Both the position numbers and the translations under genes were made by a program. Source: JAGPUQ01 sp050179115 (lineage in GTDB: Bacteria; Pseudomonadota; Gammaproteobacteria; Pseudomonadales; Porticoccaceae). From it: a stretch of 64,000 bases of DNA. Position 1 is the stretch's first letter. Every line of letters starts with the position of its first letter. Below are positions 16,730 to 24,829 of this stretch, in pieces. The DNA lies in assembly GCA_050179115.1 (NCBI GenBank), contig JBFXFL010000001.1:1-64000 (forward strand), in the 5' to 3' direction. The notes beneath the pieces are model-generated. The model did no database searches, had not been told where the DNA came from, and saw only the letters and a program-made list of their open reading frames with translations.

Positions 16730-18370
16730 ATGGTCGCCCTGGCTCCCCGCGCCGAAGAAGCCGATTTGCTGGCCATTTATGAGATCAGCAAAGTGCTCAG
16801 TTCATCCCTGGACCTGCAGCGGACCATGCGCGAGGTGGTGACCATCCTCGCCGCCCACCTCGACGGTCGCGCCGCGGTCAGCCTGGTACAGGAGGCCGGT
16901 GAACTCCAGATCTTCGAAGCGTCCGGCCTGTCGGCCGAGGAAAAGATGCGGGGACGGTTCAAGGCGGGCGAAGGTATCACGGGCAAGATCATGAAGAGCG
17001 GTATGCCCATGGTGGTCCCCGATATTTCGGTCGAGCCCTTGTTCCTGCACCGCACGGGCGCCCATCGCGGCCTCGCGGACGAAGTGGTGGCATTCATCGG
17101 GGTGCCGATCCAGGTGGGCCGCAGTACGGTGGGGGTGCTCAGTGTCGCCCGCGCTGCCCCGCGCGGCGTCTCCGTCCGCTACGAGCGCATCGTCCGGCTG
17201 CTCAAGATGGCGGCCAACCTGATCGGCCAGACGGCCCATCTGCATCAGCATATCGGCGCCGAGCGCGCCGCCCTCATGGAGGAGAAGCACCGGCTCCAAA
17301 AGCAGTTGCAAGGCAAATACCGCCTGGAAAACGTCATCGGCGTGTCGAAGCGGATGCAGGAGGTTTTTGCCGAGGTCCACCAGGTGGCGGCCAGCCGCTC
17401 CACCGTCCTGCTGCGCGGGGAGAGCGGTACCGGCAAGGAAGTCGTCGCCCGCGCCCTCCACTACCTGAGCCCTCGCCGCGAAGGACCATTCATCTCGCTC
17501 AATTGTGCCGCGCTGTCCGAAACCCTGCTGGAGTCCGAACTGTTCGGGCACGAAAAAGGCTCCTTCACCGGCGCCACCACCGAACGCAAGGGGCGTTTCG
17601 AACTGGCCCATCGCGGCACCTTGTTTCTCGACGAGATCGGCGAAATCTCGTCGACTTTCCAGACCAAGCTCCTGCGCGTGCTGCAGGAACGGGAGTTCGA
17701 GCGGGTGGGCGGCAACAAATCCATCCAGGTGGATGTGCGGCTGATCTGCGCCACCAACAAAAATCTCGAGGAGGCGGTGGCCAGGGGCGAATTCCGCGCC
17801 GACCTGTACTACCGCATCAACGTGGTCACGATCTTTCTGCCGCCGTTGCGCGAGCGGCGCGAGGATATCCCGCTGCTGGCCCAGTTTTTCCTGGAAAAAT
17901 TCAATCGCGAGAACAGCCGTCACCTGATGTTGAGTCCCGAGGCGCTCAAGATCATGCTGGCGTGCAACTGGCCGGGCAACGTGCGGGAACTGGAGAACTG
18001 CGTGGAACGGGCCGCGACCATGACCCGCGAGGACGTGGTGCGCGGAGCCAATCTGGCCTGCCAGAACAATCGCTGCTTTTCCCTGGTGCTGCAATCCTAC
18101 GGTTCCGGGCAGCGCCCCTTTCCGATCGAGGTGGTGCCGGCTCCGCTGCCGGCAGAGCGGCCCGCGGAGCGATCGACAGGCGCCGGAGATTTTGCGCACG
18201 AACACGAGCATGAACCACCCCACGGGAGCCTCCCCGACCGTGATCGCCTGATCAGTGCCCTCGAGCAATCCGGCTGGGTGCAGGCCAAGGCCGCCCGCCT
18301 GCTGGATCTCACCCCCCGCCAGATCGGCTACGCCATCCGCAAACACGGCATCACCGTCAAACGTTTCTGA
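16730..18370 (+). CDS. nifA: nitrogen fixation transcriptional activator NifA (oxygen-sensitive type)
   Basis: A sigma-54 enhancer-binding protein, 546 residues. Domains: GAF sensor at residues ~10-170 (starting LLAIYEISKVLSSSLDLQRT), AAA+ domain at ~205-440 with Walker A GESGTGKE and the sigma-54 contact loop GSFTGA, and a C-terminal Fis-type helix-turn-helix (AKAARLLDLTPRQIGYAIRK). Cys412, Cys424, Cys444 and Cys449 form C-X11-C-X19-C-X4-C, the pattern of redox-sensitive NifA in alpha/betaproteobacteria that work without NifL. ATG 16730 has a TAAGGA ribosome binding site; upstream in-frame ATGs would start inside the NifA site or further back. Confidence 0.96.
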   Translation: MVALAPRAEEADLLAIYEISKVLSSSLDLQRTMREVVTILAAHLDGRAAVSLVQEAGELQIFEASGLSAEEKMRGRFKAGEGITGKIMKSGMPMVVPDISVEPLFLHRTGAHRGLADEVVAFIGVPIQVGRSTVGVLSVARAAPRGVSVRYERIVRLLKMAANLIGQTAHLHQHIGAERAALMEEKHRLQKQLQGKYRLENVIGVSKRMQEVFAEVHQVAASRSTVLLRGESGTGKEVVARALHYLSPRREGPFISLNCAALSETLLESELFGHEKGSFTGATTERKGRFELAHRGTLFLDEIGEISSTFQTKLLRVLQEREFERVGGNKSIQVDVRLICATNKNLEEAVARGEFRADLYYRINVVTIFLPPLRERREDIPLLAQFFLEKFNRENSRHLMLSPEALKIMLACNWPGNVRELENCVERAATMTREDVVRGANLACQNNRCFSLVLQSYGSGQRPFPIEVVPAPLPAERPAERSTGAGDFAHEHEHEPPHGSLPDRDRLISALEQSGWVQAKAARLLDLTPRQIGYAIRKHGITVKRF

Positions 18371-18507
18371 AAGCGGTGTAACACCCCTGCGGCGACCTGC
18401 CGGATCCGGTGAATCTGTCCCCGTTTCTTCCCGCGATGTGCGCCTGAACGCGCCCGCTCGCGGCGAATTCAATGGTCCCGCTGCGCTGCCGCCCCCGCCG
18501 ATCGGCG

Positions 18508-18565
18508 TGTCGCATTCCGGACATTCGTCTGTTCCCGCCTCTCCGGATGTGTCGTGTGCACGACA
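18508..18565. promoter_or_regulatory. two tandem NifA upstream activator sequences of nifB
   Basis: TGTCGCATTCCGGACA (18508-18523) and TGTCGTGTGCACGACA (18550-18565) both fit TGT-N10-ACA exactly. Their start-to-start spacing is 42 bp, four helical turns, so both face the same side of the DNA. They lie 110 and 68 bp upstream of the -24 GG. Confidence 0.85.
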
Positions 18566-18616
18566 TCCATCGTTCGGGCATTCGACAAAACCCCATGAAT
18601 TCAGCGTCTTGGTCGA

Positions 18617-18632
18617 TGGCACGGCAGTTGCT
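18617..18632 (+). promoter_or_regulatory. sigma-54 promoter of the nifB operon
   Basis: TGGCACGGCAGTTGCT is a perfect match to TGGCACG-N4-TTGCW, with GG at 18618-18619 and GC at 18630-18631. It lies ~84 bp before the nifB ATG. Confidence 0.92.
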
Positions 18633-18715
18633 CAGGCAGTTGTTGAACACACAGGCGTCAGCGCTCGACACATTTGACGTGCGGGCGCGCAGGCAGGACA
18701 GGAGCGGAGGACATC

Positions 18716-20293
18716 ATGCAGCAAGAGCGGGTGGCATTGAACGACAGGCTCAAACAAATCGGGGTCGCGGTAGCCGCATCGGCAACCGACGCGGCGGCAA
18801 AAATTGCCGGGGACCACAAAGGCTGCGGCACGTCCGGCGGCAGCGGCAAGTCGAGTTGCGGCTCGTCCGGCGGTCCGGAAGACATGGCGCCGGAGGTGTG
18901 GGAGAAGGTCAAGAACCATCCCTGTTATTCCGAGGAAGCCCATCACCACTACGCCCGCATGCACGTCGCCGTGGCGCCGGCCTGCAACATCCAGTGCAAC
19001 TACTGCAACCGCAAGTACGACTGCGCCAACGAGTCCCGCCCCGGCGTGGTGAGCGAAAAGCTGACCCCCGAGCAGGCCGCCAAGAAGGTGCTGGCGGTGG
19101 CCTCGACCATTCCGCAGATGACGGTGCTCGGCATCGCCGGCCCCGGCGATCCGCTGGCCAATCCGGACAAGACCTTCAAGACCTTCGAGCTGATCGCCAA
19201 GACCGCGCCGGACATCAAGCTGTGCCTGTCGACCAATGGCCTGATGTTGCCGGATCACGTCGACACCATCCAGTCGTTCAACGTCGACCACGTCACCATC
19301 ACCATCAACATGGTGGACCCGGAGGTCGGCCAGCACATCTATCCGTGGATTTACTACCGGAAAAAGCGTTGGACCGGCATCGACGCCGCCCGGATTCTGA
19401 CCGAGCGGCAGATGCAGGGCCTGGAGATGCTCACCGCGCGCGGCATCCTGTGCAAGGTCAACTCGGTGATGATCCCGGGCATCAACGACAGGCACCTGGT
19501 CGAGGTGAACCGGGCGGTGAAATCGCGCGGCGCCTTCCTGCACAACATCATGCCGCTGATCTCGGCACCCGAGCACGGCACCGTGTTCGGCCTGAACGGC
19601 CAGCGCGGCCCGAGTGCGCAAGAGCTGAAGGCGCTGCAGGATTCCTGCGAGGGCGAGATGAACATGATGCGCCACTGCCGCCAGTGTCGCGCCGACGCGG
19701 TCGGTCTCTTGGGCGAGGATCGCAGCGCCGAGTTCACCACCGAAAAGATCGACCAGATGGAGGTCGTCTACGACGCCACCACCCGCCACGCCTATCAGGA
19801 GCTGGTGGAGCAGGAGCGCCAGGCCAAGGTGGCTGCCAAGCAGGAGGAACTCGCGACACTCGCCAACGCCGACAGCGACATCAATCTGTTGGTGGCGGTG
19901 GCGACCAAGGGCGGCGGCAAGGTCAACGAGCACTTCGGCCACGCCAAGGAGTTTCAGATCTACGAACTCTCGACTGCCGGCGCCAAGTTCGTCGGCCATC
20001 GCCGGGTCGATCTGTACTGCCAGGGCGGCTACGGCGATGAGGATGCGCTGCCGACGGTGATCCGGGCGATCAACGACTGCCACGCCGTATTCGTGGCCAA
20101 GATCGGCGGCTGCCCCAGGGACGAACTGCGCCAGGCCGGTATCGACCCGGTGGACCAGTACGCTCACGAGTTCATCGAGCAGTCGGCCATCGCCTGGTTC
20201 AAGGACTATCTAGCCAAGGTTGCAGCCGGTGAAGTCACCCACCAGGCCCGCGGTGATGCCGACATCCGTCAGGGCGCCTTTATCGCCGCCTGA
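18716..20293 (+). CDS. nifB: radical SAM FeMo-cofactor biosynthesis protein NifB
   Basis: NifB makes NifB-co, the 8Fe core with the central carbide, from two [4Fe-4S] clusters and SAM. The protein has 525 residues. The radical SAM motif C-X3-C-X2-C lies at Cys90, Cys94 and Cys97 (ACNIQCNYCNRK). A NifX-like C-terminal domain (INLLVAVATKGGGKVNEHFG onward) starts near residue 390. This fused architecture is typical of proteobacterial NifB. An N-terminal Gly/Ser/Cys-rich linker lies around residues 40-55. ATG 18716 has a GCGGAGG ribosome binding site. Confidence 0.98.
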   Translation: MQQERVALNDRLKQIGVAVAASATDAAAKIAGDHKGCGTSGGSGKSSCGSSGGPEDMAPEVWEKVKNHPCYSEEAHHHYARMHVAVAPACNIQCNYCNRKYDCANESRPGVVSEKLTPEQAAKKVLAVASTIPQMTVLGIAGPGDPLANPDKTFKTFELIAKTAPDIKLCLSTNGLMLPDHVDTIQSFNVDHVTITINMVDPEVGQHIYPWIYYRKKRWTGIDAARILTERQMQGLEMLTARGILCKVNSVMIPGINDRHLVEVNRAVKSRGAFLHNIMPLISAPEHGTVFGLNGQRGPSAQELKALQDSCEGEMNMMRHCRQCRADAVGLLGEDRSAEFTTEKIDQMEVVYDATTRHAYQELVEQERQAKVAAKQEELATLANADSDINLLVAVATKGGGKVNEHFGHAKEFQIYELSTAGAKFVGHRRVDLYCQGGYGDEDALPTVIRAINDCHAVFVAKIGGCPRDELRQAGIDPVDQYAHEFIEQSAIAWFKDYLAKVAAGEVTHQARGDADIRQGAFIAA

Positions 20294-20335
20294 TGACCTG
20301 TCGCCCTGATTTTTTGCCCCAGAGGAGTATCCGTC

Positions 20336-20560
20336 ATGGCTTACAAAATCGTCGCTTCCCAGTGCACCGGCTGCTCGGCCTGCGAGCCCGAGTGCCCCAA
20401 TGTCGCGATTTACGAAAAGGATGGCGTGTTCGCCATCAATCCGAAAAAGTGCACCGAATGCATCGGCTATTTCGATGATCCCCAGTGCGTGGCGGTATGC
20501 CCGGTGGACAACACCTGCATCATCGACCCCGCCCAGCCGCGTTATCAAGCCAGCGCCTGA
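20336..20560 (+). CDS. fdxN: 2[4Fe-4S] ferredoxin FdxN
   Basis: A 74-residue bacterial ferredoxin directly after nifB, where FdxN is usual. Ligands: CTGCSACEPECP near residue 10 and CTECIGYFDDPQCVAVCP in the middle; the insertion between the second and third Cys is typical of this type. In Azotobacter the equivalent protein supports NifB-co synthesis by delivering electrons to NifB. Confidence 0.95.
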   Translation: MAYKIVASQCTGCSACEPECPNVAIYEKDGVFAINPKKCTECIGYFDDPQCVAVCPVDNTCIIDPAQPRYQASA

Positions 20561-20574
20561 AGGGGATGCACACC

Positions 20575-20967
20575 ATGGAACTGACCATTTTACCGGCCGC
20601 GCGAAAGTTCATTGAGCGCATGGTACGGTTTGGCGGCGGCGACGGCTGTGGCTTCCGCCTGGTGGTGACTCCCGGAGGCTGTTCTGGATTGAACAGCGAG
20701 TTCAGCGTGGAGGCTGCCCCCCAGGACGGCGACGTGATTGTGGAACAGCCGGGACTGCGCCTGTTTCTGCCATCCGCCAGTGCCACCCTGCTGGCGGGTG
20801 GCAGCATCGATTTTACCGATACCGCCACCCAAAGCGGCCTGGTCTTCCAGACCCGGGAAGGAAATCCCTGCGCCTGTAGCAGCAGCGCGGGCGCCACCGC
20901 GTCCGGTGTCGCCGCGGTAGCCCTGAGTGCCATCGAGCGCCGGGTCGCACCGGCAGCCGAATCCTGA
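20575..20967 (+). CDS. HesB/IscA-type Fe-S assembly protein, nif-associated
   Basis: A 130-residue A-type Fe-S carrier. The three conserved cysteines are visible: one in VTPGGCSGLNSEFSV and a CxC pair in GNPCACSSS. A Ser/Ala-rich tail of ~30 residues follows the CxC. It may deliver Fe-S clusters to NifB or other nif proteins. ATG 20575 follows an AGGGGA ribosome binding site, 14 bp after fdxN. Confidence 0.87.
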   Translation: MELTILPAARKFIERMVRFGGGDGCGFRLVVTPGGCSGLNSEFSVEAAPQDGDVIVEQPGLRLFLPSASATLLAGGSIDFTDTATQSGLVFQTREGNPCACSSSAGATASGVAAVALSAIERRVAPAAES

Positions 20968-20982
20968 GTGCGGGACCCGGCT

Positions 20983-21549
20983 ATGACCGCCCTCTCCCAC
21001 CCTGCGCCCGCCGCCCCGTCGATCCCGGACCGGACCGGAGGGTGGGACTGGCCGGGCGATGCCACGGCGGTCATCTGCTGCGCGGCGGGTTTGCCCGACG
21101 CGGCCCGGGCGGCCCTGGAAGCGGCGGGACGCGCGTATCCCGACGAGGCACTGTGCCGGGCGCACCTGGCCCGCGCCCAGACCCAGGCTCCCGATCACCC
21201 CGCGGTACTGATCGGCTGGTACCGCTTTCATTTTTACGGGGGACGGCTGCGGGAGACCCTGGCCGTGGGTCTGCGGTGCCTGACCTGGGCGGCCGCGGCG
21301 GCCGGCCTCGCGCCAGACTGGCGGGTGGTGCGTCCGGGAGATGCACCGTTCGGGGATTTCGCCGCTGCGCTGTCCCGCTTCTATCTCTTTTGCCTCAAGG
21401 GCTGCGGTTACCTGAATTTGCGGCTGGGGGAGCTTGCGGCCGGGCGGGCCATGCTGGAAAAGCTCGCTGAACTCGACCCCGGCGACCGCCTGGGCGGCCG
21501 GATGCTATTGGCGGTACTGGAACGGCAAGGGAGAGAGGAGGATGACTGA
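20983..21549 (+). CDS. nif-associated TPR-like protein (paralogue 2)
   Basis: A 188-residue helical-repeat protein homologous to the gene at 9482-9991. Shared landmarks are VLIGWYRFHFYGGRL, APDWRVVR, SRFYLFCLKGCGYLNLRLGE and LEKLAELDPGDRLGG. The N-terminal ~25 residues are Pro/Ala-rich. It overlaps the LRV gene start by eight bases. A scaffold or adaptor role is inferred from the repeats. A GTG at 20968 is an alternative start. Confidence 0.8.
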   Translation: MTALSHPAPAAPSIPDRTGGWDWPGDATAVICCAAGLPDAARAALEAAGRAYPDEALCRAHLARAQTQAPDHPAVLIGWYRFHFYGGRLRETLAVGLRCLTWAAAAAGLAPDWRVVRPGDAPFGDFAAALSRFYLFCLKGCGYLNLRLGELAAGRAMLEKLAELDPGDRLGGRMLLAVLERQGREEDD

Positions 21550-22339
21550 GCGCCCCCTCCCCCGCAGCGAGATCGACGCCGCCATCGACTGGACGGGACG
21601 GCCGGTCGATTGCAGCCAGTGCCCGCATCGGGCGCTGCTGGAGCAGACCGGGTGCGCCCCGCGCTGGTCGTGCGTCCAGGACCGCTATGCCCGGCGCATC
21701 GACCGGTTCTTCAGCATGCATCCGCAACTGGCCGACGACTATCTGTCCAACCCCTATTTCGAGGTGCGGGCGGTGGCGGCCAAGTACGCCGACCTGTTCC
21801 GTCTGTCGGCGCTGCTCACCGATCCCGACGAAACGGTGCGCTGGAGTGTGGCGATGCGCCTGCCCACCCGCCAGCTGCACAAGCTTAGCCGGGACCCGGA
21901 CCGGGAGGTGCGCATTCGCGTCGCGGCCCGCATCGATGCCGCGCATCTGCTCCAGATGATCCACGACCCGGACTACTACGTGCGCCAGATCGTCGCCCGG
22001 CGTCTGCCGCAAGCCTTGTTGCACCTGATGGCGTCGGACCCCGACAGCGAGGTCCGCAAGGTGGTGGCGACGCGGGCCGGCGGGGCACTGCGGGTGTGCC
22101 TGGCCCGCGATCCCGATCCCGCCGTCCGGCTGGTGGCCATCGAACACCTGCCCGCCGATCAGTTGCTTTCCCTGCGCACCGATGCGGACTGGCGGGTGCG
22201 CTATGAATTGGCCGCGCGCCTGCCCAGGGTGCAGCTCTGGCCGTTGCTCAGGGATGAAGACACCGAAGTCCGGGAGCTGGCGCGGGCACGCTGGGAGGCA
22301 TCTCCCGACCACCTCGATCCGGCTTCCGGCCGTGGGTGA
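21542..22339 (+). CDS. [4Fe-4S] leucine-rich-repeat-variant (LRV) protein
   Basis: A 265-residue protein with an N-terminal four-cysteine cluster site (VDCSQCPHRALLEQTGC, then a further Cys in RWSCVQDRY) followed by about eight degenerate helical repeats of ~24 residues (EVRAVAAKYADLFRLSALL, TVRWSVAMRLPTRQLHKL, YVRQIVARRLPQALLHLM and so on). This is the architecture of the Azotobacter LRV protein encoded near nifB. Its function is unknown; the alternating alpha/3-10 helix solenoid suggests protein binding. Confidence 0.9.
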   Translation: MTERPLPRSEIDAAIDWTGRPVDCSQCPHRALLEQTGCAPRWSCVQDRYARRIDRFFSMHPQLADDYLSNPYFEVRAVAAKYADLFRLSALLTDPDETVRWSVAMRLPTRQLHKLSRDPDREVRIRVAARIDAAHLLQMIHDPDYYVRQIVARRLPQALLHLMASDPDSEVRKVVATRAGGALRVCLARDPDPAVRLVAIEHLPADQLLSLRTDADWRVRYELAARLPRVQLWPLLRDEDTEVRELARARWEASPDHLDPASGRG

Positions 22340-22428
22340 ACGGTCCACAAGCATGAATGAACCATCCGCAAACATGGATCAACCATCAGCCTATGCGGAC
22401 GAACTGTCCGCCAGGGGAGGCAGCCATC

Positions 22429-22737
22429 ATGGCCGACGGCGATATCGTTGAACTGGGCTCCGACCCGGTGTTTGAGTTCGGTGAAAAGGTCCAGTCCCGC
22501 AAGACCATCCGCAACGACGGCACCTATGTGGGCAAGGACATCGGCGCCGTCCTGGTACGCAAGGGGGAGGTGGGCTATGTCAGCCACATCGGGACCTTCC
22601 TGCAGCAGTTCTACATCTACGGCGTGGATTTTCTGGACAGCGGTCACCGCGTCGGCATGAAAGCCAGGGAACTCATCTCGCTGGACCGGACGCCCCAGGC
22701 CCAGGCTGCGTCCACGGGCAGTGGCGGCGCAGCGTGA
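22429..22737 (+). CDS. nifZ: nitrogenase maturation protein NifZ
   Basis: A 102-residue NifZ, which helps form the second P-cluster of the MoFe protein. The SH3-like core is visible as KTIRNDGTYVGKDIGAVLVR, then GYVSHIGTFLQQFYIYGVDF. ATG 22429 has a strong GGGGAGG ribosome binding site; an in-frame ATG 24 codons upstream looks less likely. A second NifZ-like protein is encoded at 27433. Confidence 0.93.
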   Translation: MADGDIVELGSDPVFEFGEKVQSRKTIRNDGTYVGKDIGAVLVRKGEVGYVSHIGTFLQQFYIYGVDFLDSGHRVGMKARELISLDRTPQAQAASTGSGGAA

Positions 22738-22991
22738 GTCCGCCGTGGTTCGTGCCGGCGGCGCTGCCGCAGTGGCCCGGGTCGGGCCCGGGACCGCGGA
22801 TGCCGCAATCCCGGGGTGTGCTGGCGCGGCTGTGGCTCGTGCTGGACCCGGGGTTTGCATGGCGCGACGCCCATCCGGAGCGCGCCGCGGCCGAGGAGAA
22901 CCTCATGCCTGACAGCTTGTTGAAAAACGTCGCGAGGCGGCCAGATGCGAGGCGCACGGCGCGCAGCGACCGAGACATATCAAATGGATAG
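22734..22991 (+). pseudogene. small frame after nifZ, 3' end replaced by a MITE
   Basis: A GTG at 22734 overlaps the nifZ stop (GTGA). The first ~58 codons (MSPPWFVPAALPQWPGSG, later LARLWLVLDPGFAWRD) read like a real small Trp/Pro-rich protein. From 22908 the frame runs into the 150-bp repeat and stops at 22991. I do not recognise it. Either the gene ended near 22910 before insertion, or its true C-terminus was lost. Confidence 0.4.
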
Positions 22992-23057
22992 GCGAGGGAG
23001 CGAGCACCGCGCAACGAAGCAGATGGCTGCCGCAGCAGCTTTTCAACAAGCTGCTAG
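22908..23057. mobile_element. 150-bp MITE-like repeat, copy A
   Basis: Perfect 14-bp terminal inverted repeats: CAGCTTGTTGAAAA at 22913-22926 and its complement at 23040-23053. About 94 percent identical (nine differences in 150 bp by eye) to copy B at 42251-42400. No transposase is encoded. Palindromic ends, small size and two dispersed copies fit a miniature inverted-repeat element. It lies inside the nifB operon between nifZ and nifS. Confidence 0.85.
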
Positions 23058-23418
23058 GCAGCTCGCCGCCGGTGTCGCCTGTCCGGATCGGCCGGACCGC
23101 GGCCATCCCAATGAATTCGACTGCCGCCGCATCGCCCGTCTGCTGGAAAGCCGGCGGCGCTACCGCTACGTCGAACCCCGTGTCGTGCCGATCCCGAACG
23201 GCTACCGGATCGAGAGTCCCTGCTGTTCCCGCAATGTCGATCCGGCCGGCGGCGTCATCGATATCGCGCTGATCGAACACTGCTCCGACCAGGATCCCTG
23301 GGCGTTGTACCGCAAGGTGCATCCCGAGGACACCTGGATCATCGACAGTCGCCACCCCTCGCTCACCGCCGTGCTGGCGTTGCTGAACGAGGATATCGAC
23401 CGGCTGTTTTGGCCCTGA
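22984..23418 (+). CDS. nif-operon protein of unknown function with start inside a MITE
   Basis: The conserved part begins near 23056 and reads RRIARLLESRRRYRYVEPRV, then SPCCSRNVDPAGGVIDIAL and HPEDTWIIDSRHPSLTAVLA. The only in-frame starts (ATG at 22945, 22984 or 23023) lie inside the 150-bp repeat, so the first ~24 residues are element-encoded. ATG 22984 exists only in this copy; copy B has ATAG there. The gene ends 9 bp before nifS. I do not recognise the family; the CC pair and position suggest a partner of NifS or NifZ, which is speculation. Confidence 0.65.
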   Translation: MDRRGSEHRATKQMAAAAAFQQAARQLAAGVACPDRPDRGHPNEFDCRRIARLLESRRRYRYVEPRVVPIPNGYRIESPCCSRNVDPAGGVIDIALIEHCSDQDPWALYRKVHPEDTWIIDSRHPSLTAVLALLNEDIDRLFWP

Positions 23419-23427
23419 GGTGCCGCG

Positions 23428-24591
23428 ATGACCGCCATTTACCTGGATCACAACGCCACTACGCCCCTCGCGCCCGAGGTGCTCGACGCCATGCTGCCCT
23501 ACCTGCGCGATGCGTTCGGCAATCCCTCGAGTCCCCACGGGTTCGCCGGACGGCCGGCCACGGCGGTGCGCGAGGCGCGCGCCCGGGTGGCCGCCCTGTT
23601 GGGTGCCCAGCCCCGGGAAATCCATTTCACCAGCGGCGCGACCGAAAGCATCCATTGGGCGATTCAGGGGGCACTGGCCATGCGGCCGATGCAGCGCCAG
23701 CTCATCACCACGGCAGTCGAGCACCCCGCCGTACTGAAACTTTGCCGACACCTGGAACAGCAAGGCATCACGGTCATTTATCTGCCGGTCGATCGCGAGG
23801 GCCGGTTGCGGCTGCGTTACCTGGAAGCCGCCCTGACGCCGCAGACCGCCCTGGTATCCCTGATGGCAGCGAACAATGAAACCGGCGTGCTGTTTCCGGT
23901 CGAGGAGATCGCCGCCCTGACCCGCGCCCGCGGCGTGCTGCTGCACGTCGATGCCGCCCAGAGTGCGGGCAAGTGGCCGCTCGACCTGGCGCGGACGCCG
24001 ATCGACCTGCTGTCCCTGTCGGGACACAAGCTGCACGGTCCCAAAGGCGTCGGAGCCCTGTATATCCGCAACGGACTCAACCTGCCACCGTTGTTTTTCG
24101 GCACCCAGGAGCGCGGCCGGCGCGGCGGCAGCCTGAATGTGCCCGGCATCGTCGGCCTGGGCGAAGCCTGTCGCCTGGCCGCGGCGGCGCTGGCGACCGC
24201 AAGCACTCCAGTCGCCGCCTTGCGCGACCGGCTGGAAGCCGGCATCCAGGCGCTCTGCCCCGACGCCTTGGTCAACGGCGGCAACGCCGAGCGGTTGGCA
24301 GGCACCAGCAATATCAGTTTTCCGGGCCATGACGGCGAGGCGCTGATGAACCGCCTGGATCGCGCCGGGATTGCCGTCGCCAACGGCGCCGCCTGTACCG
24401 GCGGCGGCAGCCAGCCTTCCCATGTACTGACGGCGATGTACCGGGATGCCGCGCGCGCCCGGAGCGCGGTGCGGTTTTCCCTGTCCCGCTACAACACTCC
24501 CGCGGAGGTCGAGCAGGTGCTCGCCGTGCTGCCGGAAATCCTGTCCGCCCTGGTGCCCGAAGTCGCCTCCGGCGCGATCGGCGGCGGCTGA
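23428..24591 (+). CDS. nifS: cysteine desulfurase NifS
   Basis: A PLP enzyme that mobilises sulfur from cysteine for nitrogenase Fe-S clusters. 387 residues. N-terminal IYLDHNATTPLAPEVLDAM, PLP-binding Lys201 in LSGHKLHGPKGVGALY and catalytic Cys323 in NGAACTGGGSQPSHVL are present. It differs from the IscS-type paralogue at 57377 (GSACTSASLEPSHVL). No nifU is adjacent; the HesB-like protein in the same operon may act as carrier. Confidence 0.95.
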   Translation: MTAIYLDHNATTPLAPEVLDAMLPYLRDAFGNPSSPHGFAGRPATAVREARARVAALLGAQPREIHFTSGATESIHWAIQGALAMRPMQRQLITTAVEHPAVLKLCRHLEQQGITVIYLPVDREGRLRLRYLEAALTPQTALVSLMAANNETGVLFPVEEIAALTRARGVLLHVDAAQSAGKWPLDLARTPIDLLSLSGHKLHGPKGVGALYIRNGLNLPPLFFGTQERGRRGGSLNVPGIVGLGEACRLAAAALATASTPVAALRDRLEAGIQALCPDALVNGGNAERLAGTSNISFPGHDGEALMNRLDRAGIAVANGAACTGGGSQPSHVLTAMYRDAARARSAVRFSLSRYNTPAEVEQVLAVLPEILSALVPEVASGAIGGG

Positions 24592-24617
24592 AATCACCCA
24601 GCACGGGAGTGCGCGCC

Positions 24618-24827
24618 ATGAAAGTCATGATTCGTCGGGATGCGGCCGGAACCCTGTCGGCCTATGTACCCAAAAAGGACCTGGAGGAACCTATCGTCGG
24701 GATGGAAAACTCCCGGATGTGGGGCGGCATCGTCACCCTGGCCAACGGCTGGCGTCTGGAGCTGCCGGACCTGGCGGCGGATACCCCGCTGCCGCTGACG
24801 GTGAATGCACGCCGGGTGGGGGAATAA
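24618..24827 (+). CDS. nifT: NifT/FixU family protein
   Basis: A 69-residue protein: MKVMIRRDAAGTLSAYVPKK, then DLEEPIVGMENSRMWGG and LANGWRLELPDL, the standard NifT pattern. Its function is not known; mutants elsewhere show mild effects. ATG 24618 fits the family start; a GTG nine bases upstream is in frame. Confidence 0.93.
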   Translation: MKVMIRRDAAGTLSAYVPKKDLEEPIVGMENSRMWGGIVTLANGWRLELPDLAADTPLPLTVNARRVGE

Positions 24828-24829
24828 CC

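Larger units (their letters stand above)
18371..18715. other. nifA-nifB intergenic regulatory region
   Basis: No gene is supported in these 345 bp. The region holds two tandem NifA sites (18508-18523 and 18550-18565), the sigma-54 promoter at 18617, and a GCGGAGG ribosome binding site just before nifB. Confidence 0.7.
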
